This document shows, piece by piece, positions 11,401 to 22,100 of a stretch of 64,000 bases of DNA. A program made the translations under genes and the position numbers. Under the pieces are notes generated by a model. It was given only the letters and a program-made list of their open reading frames with translations, ran no database searches and was not told the origin of the DNA. How positions within the stretch are numbered: position 1 is the first letter of the stretch; each line of letters begins with the position of its first letter. The DNA is taken from contig CM028889.1 in NCBI GenBank assembly GCA_016801885.1, forward strand, positions 22,140,001 through 22,204,000, in the 5' to 3' direction. The stretch comes from Toxotes chatareus. Its lineage: Eukaryota; Chordata; Actinopteri; Toxotidae.

Positions 11401-14400
11401 AAAAAGCGTCATAGTATAGCCAAAAAAAAGTCAAAAAATTTTTTTGACCTCAAAATGTCATAAAAACGTCATAGTATAGTAAAAAAAGTCAAAAAAGTCA
11501 AAAATTTTTTTGACCTCAAAATGTCATAAAAACGTCATCATAGTATAAAAAAAGGCGTTTTTTTGACCTCAAAATGTCATAAAAAAGTCAAAAATTTTTT
11601 GACCTCAAAATGTCATAAAAAACGTCATAGTATAGTAAAGTAAGTTTTTTTCCGCAAAAAAAGTCAAAATTTTTTGACCTCAAAATGTCATAAAAAACGT
11701 CATAGTATAGTAAGAAGCGGCGTTTTTCCAAAAAAAGTCAAAAATTTTTTTGACCTCAAAATGTCATAAAAACGCGTCATAGTATAGTAAAGGCGTTTTT
11801 TCCGTAAAAAAGTCAAAATTTTTTGACCTCAAAATGTCATAAAAAACGTCATAGTATAGTAAGGCGTTTTTTCCGCAAAAAAAAAGTCAAAAATTTTTTG
11901 ACCTCAAAATGTCATAAAAAAACGTCATAGTATAGTAAAGGCGTCAAAATCGGCCAAAAAAAGTCAAAAATTTTTTGACCTCAAAATGTCATAAAAAACG
12001 TCATAGTATAGTAAGGCGTTTTTTTTCGTAAAAAAGTCAAAATTTTTTGACCTCAAAATGTCATAAAAAACGTCATAGTATAGTAGTAAGGCGTTTTTTC
12101 GCCAAAAAAGTCAAAATTTTTTGACCTCAAAATGTCATAAAAAAACGTCATAGTATAGTAAGAAGCGTCAAAATCGGCCAAAAAAGTCAAAATTTTTTTG
12201 ACCTCAAAATGTCATAAAAATGTCATAAAATAGTAAAGGCATAGTATAGTAAGGCAAATTTTTTTGACCTCAAAATGTCATAAAAAAAAGTATAGTAAAA
12301 ATTTTTTTTGACCTCAAAATGTCAAAATTTTTTGACCTCATAGTATAGTAAAGCGCGTTTTAGTAAGGCGTCAAAAAAGTCAAAAAAAAAATTTTTTGAC
12401 CTCAAAATGTCATAAAAACCATCATAGTATAGTAAAGGCAAAAGTCAAAAAAGTCAAAATTTTTTGACCTCAAAATGTCATAAAAAAGTATAGTAAAGGC
12501 GTTTTTTGATCTCAAAATTTTTGACCTCAAAATGTCATAAAAAAGCGTCATAGTATAGTAAGGCGTCAAAATCGGCAAAAAAGTCAAAAAATTTTTTGAC
12601 CTCAAAATGTCATAAAAAACGTCATAGTATAGTAAAGCGCGTTTTTTTCCAAAAAAAAGTCAAATTTTTTTTTGACCTCAAAATGTCATAAAAAACGTCA
12701 TAGTATAGTAAGGCGTTCAAAATCGGCAAAAAAGTCAAAATTTTTTGACCTCAAAATGTCATAAAAAACGTCATAGTATAGTAAAGGCGTTTTTTCCAAA
12801 AAAAGTCAAAAAAATTTTTGACCTCAAAATGTCATAAAAAACGTCATAGTATAGTAAAAGCGTTTTTTCTCGCCAAAAAGTCAAAATTTTTTTGACCTCA
12901 AAATGTCATAAAAAACGTCATAGTATAGTAAAGGCGTTTTTTTCCGCTTAAAAAAGTCAAAATTTTTTGACCTCAAAATGTCATAAAAAACGTCATAGTA
13001 TAGTAAGGCGTCAAAATCGGCCAAAAACGTGATTCTTTTAAGACCTCAAAATGTCATAAAAAAACGTCATAGTATAGTAAGGCGTTTTTTCCGTAAAAAG
13101 TCGACCTCCAAAAAAGTCAAAAAATTTTTAGACCTCAAAATGTCATAAAAAACGTCATAGTGTAGTAAAGGCGTTTTTTTCGCGTAAAAAAGTCAAAAAT
13201 TTTTTGACCTCAAAATGTCATAAAAAACGTCATAGTATAGTAAAGGCGTCAAAATCGGCAAAAAAAGTCAAAAATTTTTTGACCTCAAAATGTCATAAAA
13301 AACGTCATAGTATAGTAAAGCGTTTTTTCGCCAAAAAGTCAAAATTTTTTTTGACCTCAAAATGTCATAAAAAACGTCATAGTATAGTAAAGGCGTTTTT
13401 TTCGCCAAAAAAGTCAAAATTTTTTTGACCTCAAAATGTCATAAAAAAAACGTCATAGTATAGTAAAAGGCGTTTTTTCGGATAAAAAAGTCAAAATTTT
13501 TTTTGACCTCAAAATGTCATAAAAAACGTCATAGTATAGTAGTAAATTTTTTTTTTTTCTCGCCAAAAAAGTCAAAAATTTTTGACCTCAAAATGTCATA
13601 AAAAACGTCATAGTATAGTAAGGCGTTTTTTCCGCCAAAAAGTCAAAATTTTTTGACCTCAAAATGTCATAAAAAACGTCATAGTATAGTAGCCCAAAAA
13701 GCAAAAATTTTTTTCGGCCAAAAAAGTCGCCAAAAAAATTTTTTGACCTCAAAATGTCATAAAAACGTCATAGTATAGTAAGGCGTTTTTTTCGCAAAAT
13801 GTCAAAAAAAGAAAAAGGCGTTTTTTTTTTTTGACCTCAAAATGTCATAAAAAACGTCATAGTATAGTATGCGTTTTTCGGCCAAAAAGTCAAAATTTTT
13901 TTTTCATAAAAAACGTCATAGTATAGTAAAGGCCAAAAAAGTCAAAAATTTTTTAACCTCAAAATGTCATAAAAAACGTCATAGTATAGTAAAGGCGTTT
14001 TTTTCAATAAAAAGTCAAAATTTTTTGACCTCAAAATGTCATAAAAACGTCATAGTATAGTAAGGCGTTTTTTTCGGCAAAAAAGTCAAAAATTTTTTGA
14101 CCTCAAAATGTCATAAAAAACGTCATAGTATAGTAGGCGTTTTTCGGCCAAAAAAGTCAAAAAATTTTTGATCTCTAAATGTCAAAAAACGTCATATTAT
14201 AGTAAAGGCGCCAAAATCGGCAAAAAAAAGTCATAAAAAAATTTTTTGACCTCAAAATGTCATAAAAAAACGTCATAGTCATAGTATAAGCGTTTTTTTC
14301 CGTAAAAAGTCAAAATTTTTTGACCTCAAAATGTCATAAAAAACGTCATAGTATAGTAAAGGCGTTTTTTCGCCAAAAAAGTCAAAAATTTTTTGATCTC

Positions 14401-17400
14401 AAAATGTCATAAAAACGTCATATTATAGTAAGGCGTCAAAATCGGCCAAAAAGTCAAATTTTTTTTGACCTCAAAATGTCATAAAAACGTCATAGTATAG
14501 TAAAGCGTTTTTTTCGGCCAAAAAGTCAAATCAAAAATTTTTTTGACCTCAAAATGTCATAAAAAACGTCATAGTATAGTAAGGCGTTTTTTCCGTAAAA
14601 AAGTCAAACATTTTTTTGACCTCAAAATGTCATAAAAAACGACATAGTATAGTAAGGCTTTTTTTTCCGCCAAAAAAAGTCAAAAAATTTTTTGACCTCA
14701 AAATGTCATAAAAAACGTCATAGTATAGTAAGGCGTTTTTTTCCGCCAAAAAAAGTCAAAAAATTTTTTTGACCTCAAAATGTCATAAAAAACGTCATAG
14801 TATAGTAAGGCGTTTTTTTCGGCCAAAAAAAGTCAAAATTTTTTTTGACCTCAAAATGTCATAAAAAATGTCATAGTATAGTAAGGCGTCAAAATCAGCC
14901 AAAAAAAGTAAAAAAAATTTTTGACCTCAAAATGTCATAAAAAATGTCATATTATAGTAAGGCGTCAAAATCGGCCAACAAAAGTCAAAAATTTTTGACC
15001 TCAAAATGTCATAAAAAACGTCATAGTATAGTAAAGCTTTTTCGCCCAAAAAGTCAAAAATTTTTTGACCTCAAAATGTCATAAAAAACGTCATAGTATA
15101 GTAAAGGCGTTTTTTTGCAAAAAAAAAGTCAAAAATTTTTGACCTCAAAATGTCATAAAAAACGTCATAGTATAGTAAGGCGTTTTTTTCCATAAAAAAG
15201 TCAAAAATTTTTTGACCTCAAAATGTCATAAAAAAACGTCATAGTATAGTAAAGGCGTTTTTTCCGCCAAAAAAGTCAAAAATTTTTTGACCTCAAAATG
15301 TCATAAAAAACGTCATAGTAGTAGTAAAGGCGTTTTTTTCGGCCAAAAAGTCAAAATTTTTTTGACCTCAAAATTTCATAAAAACATCATAGTATAGTAA
15401 GGCGTCAAAATCGGTAAAAAAGTCAAAAATTTTTTGACCTCAAAATGTCATAAAAAACGTCATAGTATAGTAAAGTAAGCGTCAAAATCGGCAAAAAAAA
15501 AGTCAAAAATTTTTTGACCTAAAAAATGTCATGAAAAACATCATAGTATAGTAAAGGCGTTTTTTTCGGCCAAAAAAGTCAAAATTTTTTTGACCTCAAA
15601 ATGTCATAAAAACGTCATAGTATAGTAAAGGCGTTTTTCGCCAAAAAGTCAAAAAATTTTTTGATCTCAAAATGTCATAAAAAAACGTCATATTATAGTA
15701 AGGCGTCAAAATCGGCAAAAAAAGTCAAAAATTTTTTGACCTCAAAATGTCATAAAAACGTCATAGTATAGTAAAGGCGTTTTTTTTTAAAAAAAAGTCG
15801 AAATTTTTTGACCTCAAAATGTCATAAAAAATGTCATAGTATAGTAAAGCGTCAAAATCAGCCAAAAAAGTCAAAAAATTTTTTGACCTCAAAATGTCAT
15901 AAAAACGCGTCATAGTATAGTAAAGGCGTTTTTTCCGTAAAAAGTCAAATTTTTTTTTTTGACCTCAAAATGTCATAAAAAACGTCATAGTATAGTAAGG
16001 CGTCAAAATCGGCCAAAAAACGTGATTCTTTACTAAGACCTCAAAATGTCATAAAAAACGTCATAGTATAGTAAGGCGTTTTTTTCCGCCAAAAAAAGTC
16101 AAAAAATTTTTAGGCCTCAAAATGTCATAAAAAACGTCATAGTGTAGTAAGGCGTTTTTTTCCGCCAAAAAAAGTCAAAATTTTTTTTGACCTCAAAATT
16201 TCATAAAAAACGTCATAGTATAGTAAGGCGTCAAAATCGGCCAAAAAAGTCAAAAATTTTTTTGACCTCAAAATGTCATAAAAAACGTCATAGTATAGTA
16301 AGGCGTCAAAATCGGCAAAAAAAAGTCAAAAATTTTTTTGACCTAAAAATGTCATGAAAAACATCATAGTATAGTAAGGCGTTTTTGTCGGCCAAAAAAA
16401 GTCAAAATTTTTTTTGACCTCAAAATGTCATGAAAAACGTCATAGTATAGTAAGGCGTTTTTTTCCGTAAAAAAGTGAAAAAATTTTTTGACCTCAAAAT
16501 GTCATAAAAAAACGTCATGGTATAGTAAAGCGCGTTTTTTTCCGCCAAAAAGTCAAAATTTTTTGACCTCAAAATGTCATAAAAAACGTCATAGTATAGT
16601 GAAGCGTTGGCCAAAAAAAGTCAAAAAATTTTTGACCTCCAAATGTCATAAAAAAAATCGTCATAGTATAGTAAAGGCGTCAAAATCGGCCAAAAAAAGT
16701 CAAAAATTTTTTGACCTCAAAATGTCATAAAAACGTCATAGTATAGTAAAGGCGTTTTTTTTTAAATTAAAAAGTCAAAATTTTTTTGACCTCAAAATGT
16801 CATAAAAAACGTCATAGTATAGTAAGGCGTTTTTTTCGCCAAAAAAGTCAAAAAATTTTTGATCTCAAAATGTCATAAAAAACGTCATATTATAGTAAAG
16901 GCGTCAAAATCGGCAAAAAAAGTCAAATTTTTTTTGACCTCAAAATGTCATAAAAAACGTCATAGTATAGTAAAGGCGTTTTTCGCCGTAAAAAAAAATT
17001 TTTATAAACGCCTCATAAAAAACGTCATAGTATAGTAAAGGCGTTTTTTCCGTAAAAAAGTCAAAATTTTTTTGACCTCAAAATGTCATAAAAAACGTCA
17101 TAGTATAGTAAAGTAAGCGTCAAAATCGGCCAAAAAAGTCAAAATTTTTTGACCTCAAAATGTCATGAAAAAACGTCATAGTATAGTAAAGGCGTTTTTT
17201 CGCCAAAAAGTCAAAATTTTTTTTGACCTCAAAATGTCATAAAAAACGTCATATTATAGTAAGGCGTCAAAATCGGCCAAAAAAAAGTCAAAAATCTTTT
17301 TTTAAATTTTTTTTTTCATGAAAAACGTCATAGTATAGTAAGGCGTTTTTTCGGCCAAAAAAAGTCAAAAAAATTTTTGACCTCAAAATGTCATAAAAAA

Positions 17401-17833
17401 CGTCATAGTATAGTAAGGCGTCAAAATCAGCCAAAAAAAAGTCAAAATTTTTTTGACCTCAAAATGTCATAAAAAACGTCATAGTATAGTAAAGGCGTTT
17501 TTTCGCATAAAAAGTCAAAATTTTTTTGACCTCAAAATGTCATAAAAAACGTCATAGTATAGTAAGGCGTCAAAATCAGCCAAAAAAAGTCAAAAATTTT
17601 TTTGACCTCAAAATGTCATAAAAAACGTCATAGTATAGTAAGGCATCAAAATCAGCCAAAAAAAGTCAAAAAATTTTTTGACCTCAAAATGTCATAAAAA
17701 ACGTCATAGTATAGTAAGGCGTTAAAATCAGACAAAAAAAAGTCAATTTTTTTTTTTGAATTTTTTGTCATGAAAAACGTCATAGTATAGTAAGGCGTCA
17801 AAGTCGGACAAAAAAAGTCAAAAAAATTTTTTG

Positions 17834-17846
17834 AATTTTTTGACAT
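17834..17846 (+). repeat. Left 13-bp target-site duplication
   Basis: The 13 bases aattttttgacat just left of the inverted-repeat element recur exactly at 18399-18411 on its right. Removing the element and one copy restores a continuous satellite unit like the neighbouring variant at about 17755-17775. This shows a clean insertion. Confidence 0.85.
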
Positions 17847-17892
17847 CTCTTTGAAAATTGAATCGAAGGCAACTGGACATATGTTTGTCTGG

Positions 17893-17931
17893 GAAGACGT
17901 TTCGCCTCTTATCCAAGGGGCTTCATCAGTT
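17893..17931 (-). ncRNA. Hammerhead-ribozyme-like core, left arm (inverted copy)
   Basis: Exact reverse-complement copy of the right-arm motif: tcatcag at 17923-17929 and gacgtttc at 17896-17903 on the plus strand read as CTGATGA and GAAACGTC on the minus strand. The same reservation applies about the extra A before stem II. Confidence 0.38.
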
Positions 17932-18276
17932 CATACGCATCGGTCTATCTAGTCCGCACTAGTCTGACCAAGAAAGTGGAGTAAGACCCAGGTATTTAAC
18001 CTGTTGTGGGTGGGACCACCAAAGTACCTGTGAAAGTACTGGTTTCACCTGACCATTGTTGTGGTCCACCAACCCTAACGACTGTCGCTCACATGAGACA
18101 CAAACTAGGTCACATGAGCCTGACGACTGTCGTTCACTGGGGACCACAACAATGGTCAGGTGAAACCAGTACTTTCACAGGTACTTTGGTGGTCCCACCC
18201 ACAACAGGTTAAATACCTGGGTCTTACTCCACTTTCTTGGTCAGACTAGTGCGGACTAGATAGACCGATGCGTATG

Positions 18277-18315
18277 AACTGATGAAGCCCCTTGGATAAG
18301 AGGCGAAACGTCTTC
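18277..18315 (+). ncRNA. Hammerhead-ribozyme-like core, right arm
   Basis: The strand reads gaa, ctgatga (18279-18285), a hairpin (18287-18293 gcccctt pairing with 18298-18304 aagaggc around loop ggat, one C-A mismatch), gaaa (18305-18308) and cgtc (18309-18312), then ttc. These are the conserved hammerhead parts CUGAUGA, stem II, GAAA and a GUC cleavage triplet. A minimal helix III (ACGU) is self-complementary and could pair only between two copies, as known for minimal hammerheads in some retroelements. The outer gaa/ttc could form a short helix I. One extra A (18286) sits between CTGATGA and stem II, so activity is uncertain. Confidence 0.4.
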
Positions 18316-18398
18316 CCAGACAAACATATGTCCAGTTGCCTTCGATTCAATTTTCAAAGAGAGAACTATGACCTGGATGAATGAGAACATTCACAGAC

Positions 18399-18411
18399 AA
18401 TTTTTTGACAT
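18399..18411 (+). repeat. Right 13-bp target-site duplication
   Basis: Exact copy of 17834-17846 (aattttttgacat). It directly continues into a normal satellite unit (..ataaaaaacgtcatagtat..). Confidence 0.85.
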
Positions 18412-19046
18412 AAAAAACGTCATAGTATAGTAAGGCGTCAAAATTGGCCAAAAAAAGTCAAAAAAATTTTTTTGACTTTTTTGTCATAAAAAACGTCATA
18501 GTATAGTAAGGCGTCAAAATGGGCCAAAAAAAGTCAAAAAAAATTTTTGACCTCAAAATGTCATAAAAAACGTCATAGTATAGTAAGTTGTCAAAATCGG
18601 CCAAAAAAAGTCAAAAATTTTTTTGACCTCAAAATTTCATAATAAACGTCATAGTATAGTAAGCCGTCAAAATCGGCCAAAAAAAGTCAAAAATTTTTTT
18701 GACCTCAAAATGTCATAAAAAATGTCATAGTATTGTAAGGTGTCAAAATCGGCCAAAAAAAGTCAAACCTTTTTTTTACCTCAAAATGTCATAAAAAACA
18801 TCATAGTATAGTAAGGCGTCAAAATCGGCCAAAAAAAGTCAAAAAAATTTTTTGGCCTCAAAATGCCATAAAAAACGTCATAGTATAGTAAGGCGTCAAA
18901 ATCGGCCAAAAAACATGATTCTTTACTAAGACCTCAAAATGTCATAAAAAACGTCATAGTATAGTAAGGCGTTTTTTTCGGCCAAAAAAAAGTGATCTTT
19001 TAGTAAGACCTCAAAATGTCATAAAATGTCATACAGCCGTAAGGCG
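18412..19046 (+). repeat. Right end of the satellite array
   Basis: The same 75-bp satellite and the same orientation resume after the inserted element. Units here are close to the canonical form (tcggcc plus A7 plus gtc). Some carry an alternative segment catgattctttactaagacc (about 18910 and 18985) in place of the A/T palindrome, also seen at 13028 and 16021. The array decays at about 19020-19046 (..gtcatacagccgtaaggcg..). Confidence 0.93.
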
Positions 19047-19052
19047 TACGAC

Positions 19053-19150
19053 GTTTTATGTGCAGCAGACGATATATATATATTTATATATATATATATA
19101 AATATATATATAATTATATATATATATATATCGTCTGCTGCACAATAAAA
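19053..19150. repeat. AT-cored long palindrome at the satellite boundary
   Basis: The left arm gttttatgtgcagcagacga is matched by the inverted right arm ending ctgctgcacaataaaac, with one extra base. Between them lie about 60 bases of alternating AT and short A/T runs (19071-19131), so almost the whole 98 bp can fold into one hairpin or cruciform. It could be a tiny terminal-inverted-repeat transposon or a hairpin-forming AT microsatellite. No target duplication is evident. Confidence 0.8.
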
Positions 19151-22100
19151 CTATTTTCAAACTTTTCTTGACTTAGTTAAAATATTATTTTCAATTTTGA
19201 AATTGAAAATAGTATTTTGATCCCCAGTTAATTTAGAAAAACCGTTGGTTTCCCCTCTGCCTCGAATGTATGCTAATACATGAGGGGCATAAACTGAAAC
19301 TTGATTAAATGCACGTGGCAGGTGCTCATCACAGTTTGGTTGAACATTTGTTTTCCAAAATGTTGCAAGGTAGATGACACCTGGTGTATGGAGAACATTT
19401 TGCTAGCTAATGCTAGCTAACCATCGAGGCAACAGGAAGTGTAGTAGATCCAGACTTCACTCTTATTAATCATTAACTGCACAGAATCCTGGATAAACTG
19501 ACTAATGGATGAATAAACATAAAATTACTGTATAAAGATAACCAGTTGCATTCTAATTTATTAACAACAGAACATAATAATCTACTGCTGTATTTGAAAA
19601 GGTATTATCTAGTTTTGAGAAACAGACAGATAATCAATACCGAATCAGTAAGAAGGTAAACAGTAAACAGCAAAGCGGTCATTGTAACCTTGACACATGT
19701 ACAACATCATGATTAACAGAAGGCAGAGGCATTCACCGTCACATGCCTGTATTGCATTAAGAAGTTTGGCTTCTACGAAGAATAAGCACACTCATTAAAT
19801 GGTAAGATTTGTGCTTTTCCAACACGCTAAGTCAAAATGAATGACCTAAACATGAAGCAGTGGAATCATCACTGTATCCAAACACAGTTTATTGGTTTTC
19901 TGTTTTTTTTTGTTTTTTTTTTTTTTACATGTATTTCAGTGGGATATAACTGACAGTGATGTTTGCATTGTGAAGAGCTTGCATTTTATTTTTACAGCCA
20001 CACACACATAGAATATAGTACATGTATGTGGAGACTACAATATATGCTAGGCACTAGGTATGCACAGTACATGATAATGGGATGTGACAACTGTAGAGTG
20101 GCTCAATAAAAGAAAATCAGGTCCCTGACACAGAAACGCTCGCACTGCACTGTAAGTGTCTGATTTGACAGGGAGTGACCGCCTGAGATCGTCTATTTGC
20201 TTCAAAGGAACTTGTGGTTATTGGTGAACAGTACATGTACAGTGTGCCTTAGCTGACCTACATTTGTCTCTAGTGTTAAGGTATTGATTGGTTTTGGTAC
20301 TGGCTTCGTCCTCAGTCTCTGTATTACTGAATGATATTACTTGCACTAACAAGTCGGGGATCTAAGAAGAACAGAAGGAATTGGTCAACAAAAAGCAGGG
20401 GTGTGAAGGAAATAAATAAATGCTGTCTGATTGGTGTTTGATATTGAAACATAATGTATCCTGAAAATACAGAAACAGCTAGTATAAAAAGTGCATTATA
20501 TATTGTTTTAGTGTTGGTGTAGTCATTGTTGGCCAATAAGAGAGAAAAAACTCATTAGCAGAAATATACATTTGTGACAAAGTTAGAGACAAAATCACAT
20601 CCTTGCTCAATTCAAATGAACAGCCCTTGTAAGTAAAAATTTGAAACACTCTGAATCTCCATGCTTTACTGTCACTGAATCCAAAGATACATTTGAATAA
20701 AACTTGGAATGGGAAATAGTGTTGACTCTGGAGGAGCTGTAGCATTGAAGACAGGAAAAAAAAATGAAGAAGATAGTCTTGTGAAAACAGCATTTTAAAA
20801 GCACACAACTTGGCAAATATATACGCTTGTGTTGATGCTGCTGCTGTCACTGCTGTGTGTGTGTGGCACAGATGCCATTCCTATCAAAGTCTGGAGGGTG
20901 TACTGAAAAAGCTGAACATCTGTAACATTTACATAACACTGAACATGTTTGTAAAGTTGCAAAAATGAGGGAAAAGTGCATTTACAGAGTTCTGGGGCAA
21001 CATGCTATTTAGGTAGCAGAGCTAATAGCATAGAAAGAAAAATTAAATCAGAAAGCAGCATTTTTCAAAGGTACAGGATTTGCAAATGGGCTGGGATGTG
21101 AGATTATAAAAAAAATAATTAAACAAAGCATACACAAGAGAAGAAACCATGCAGGCCTCACAGCAGCTGGCACAGGATTATATACAAACTGTGGGTGGTA
21201 CTGTGAGCGACTGCAGAAAAAGAAGTGATACATCTTCTGTAATGCAAATAGTTTTGTTCTGCTTTAATTATCATATTCAAGTAAGATCTGTTCATACCGG
21301 ATAGTAATATGCATTTTGTCAAAGATTAAAAAGATGTTCCTTTTTCAAACTTTTTTTTTGTATGTCTACACTTACAGTTATCTAGGCTAAATAAATTAGT
21401 AGTCTGGTTTACATGATGCACATTATGTTTATACACAGAAATAACAACCATGTCAATCAAGTCACTGTCACTGAAAAGTATGTTTTAAAACTGGATATCT
21501 GCTTGTGTTCTTCCAAAAACAGACTTTAAACAAATTCTCATTAAAGTTTGGGAAATCAGTCTAAGACATGAAGTATTGCATCTTCATTAACACCTCAAGG
21601 ATACAACAGAACATCATTTGCATATAGTGACCAAACACTCTTTCAAACAGTTATTGCTTTGTATGCTAAACTTCCCTTTCAGAAAAGTCAAGACTGAATG
21701 AGTTTCATGTGTTATTCTCCGATTTTTCTCAGAATGAATGATTCAGTCTGTTCTTATCTTAACCATTTGCATACCAAAAAAAATCCCATGCCTTGAAACT
21801 TTGGTTTCTCTCTGTTCATTATTCAGCTTTTATTACAATTTTGGGGTTGACTTTGTGTAATCAATCTTGAGTTACTATTATGTGATTGTGATTTGAGCTC
21901 AACCTTTGACTTGTTTCTTCTTTCACCTTCTCCCTGTCTTCCTCTCCTGTGTGCTTAAAAAAAGTCTATAAACTCATTTTGTCACTAAATGCATTTCCTG
22001 CCCTGAGACAGTGTCTCCAGGACACAATGTGAAGTTCAGTAAAACACTATTCACATAACAAGCCCCTATGTTAATTATTTTTTAGCATCCAAATAGGTTC

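Larger units (their letters stand above)
2976..17846 (+). repeat. Large AT-rich satellite / tandem array, unit about 75 bp
   Basis: About 15 kb of head-to-tail repeats all in one orientation. The consensus order is gacctcaaaatgtcat, then aaaaaacgtcatagtatag, then taaggcgtcaaaatcggcc, then a run of A, gtc, five A and six or seven T; the total is 75-76 bp. I estimate roughly 200 copies from length. Copies differ mainly in homopolymer length, in swapping gtcaaaatcggcc for gttttttccgcc, and in CpG changes (cgtcat to catcat or tgtcat, tcggcc to tcagcc). Some stretches are scrambled (about 9085-9180, 10130-10215, 11415-11590, 12200-12520, 13685-13830). No gene is inside; the lysine/histidine-rich open frames arise because 75 is a multiple of 3. 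The array lies about 5 kb past the hcn2 stop codon. Confidence 0.97.
17847..18398. mobile_element. Inverted-repeat (foldback) retroelement fragment, probably Penelope-like
   Basis: A 552-bp insertion in the satellite. Its left arm (17847-18067) and right arm (18141-18361) are perfect reverse complements of 221 bp each, around a 73-bp loop (18068-18140). The right side has an extra 37-bp tail (18362-18398, agaactatgacctggatgaa onward). The flanks carry a 13-bp direct duplication. The arms contain the motif cttggataagaggcgaaacg, which I know as very abundant in fish and often linked to Penelope-like elements; that assignment is from memory and not certain. Asymmetric inverted copies with variable-length target duplications suit reverse-transcribed elements (Penelope-like, or a twin-primed LINE) better than a cut-and-paste transposon. 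The loop holds two copies of tcacatgag and two of cgactgtcg. No coding region remains. Confidence 0.75.

Noticed and set aside
4461..17846. Many open frames of 60-80 codons such as MTSKCHKKRHSIVRRQN and the minus-strand LYYTMTFFYDILRSKNF type
   Set aside because: They are translations of the 75-bp satellite. 75 is a multiple of 3, so a frame stays open across copies. No start context, no conservation and only repeat-derived peptides.
17959..18212. Open frames of 62 and 68 codons inside the inverted-repeat element
   Set aside because: They read through both palindrome arms and mirror each other. No domain is present.
2976..19046. CRISPR-like array (regular repeats)
   Set aside because: There are no unique spacers between repeats, units are directly tandem, and the context is a vertebrate nuclear genome.
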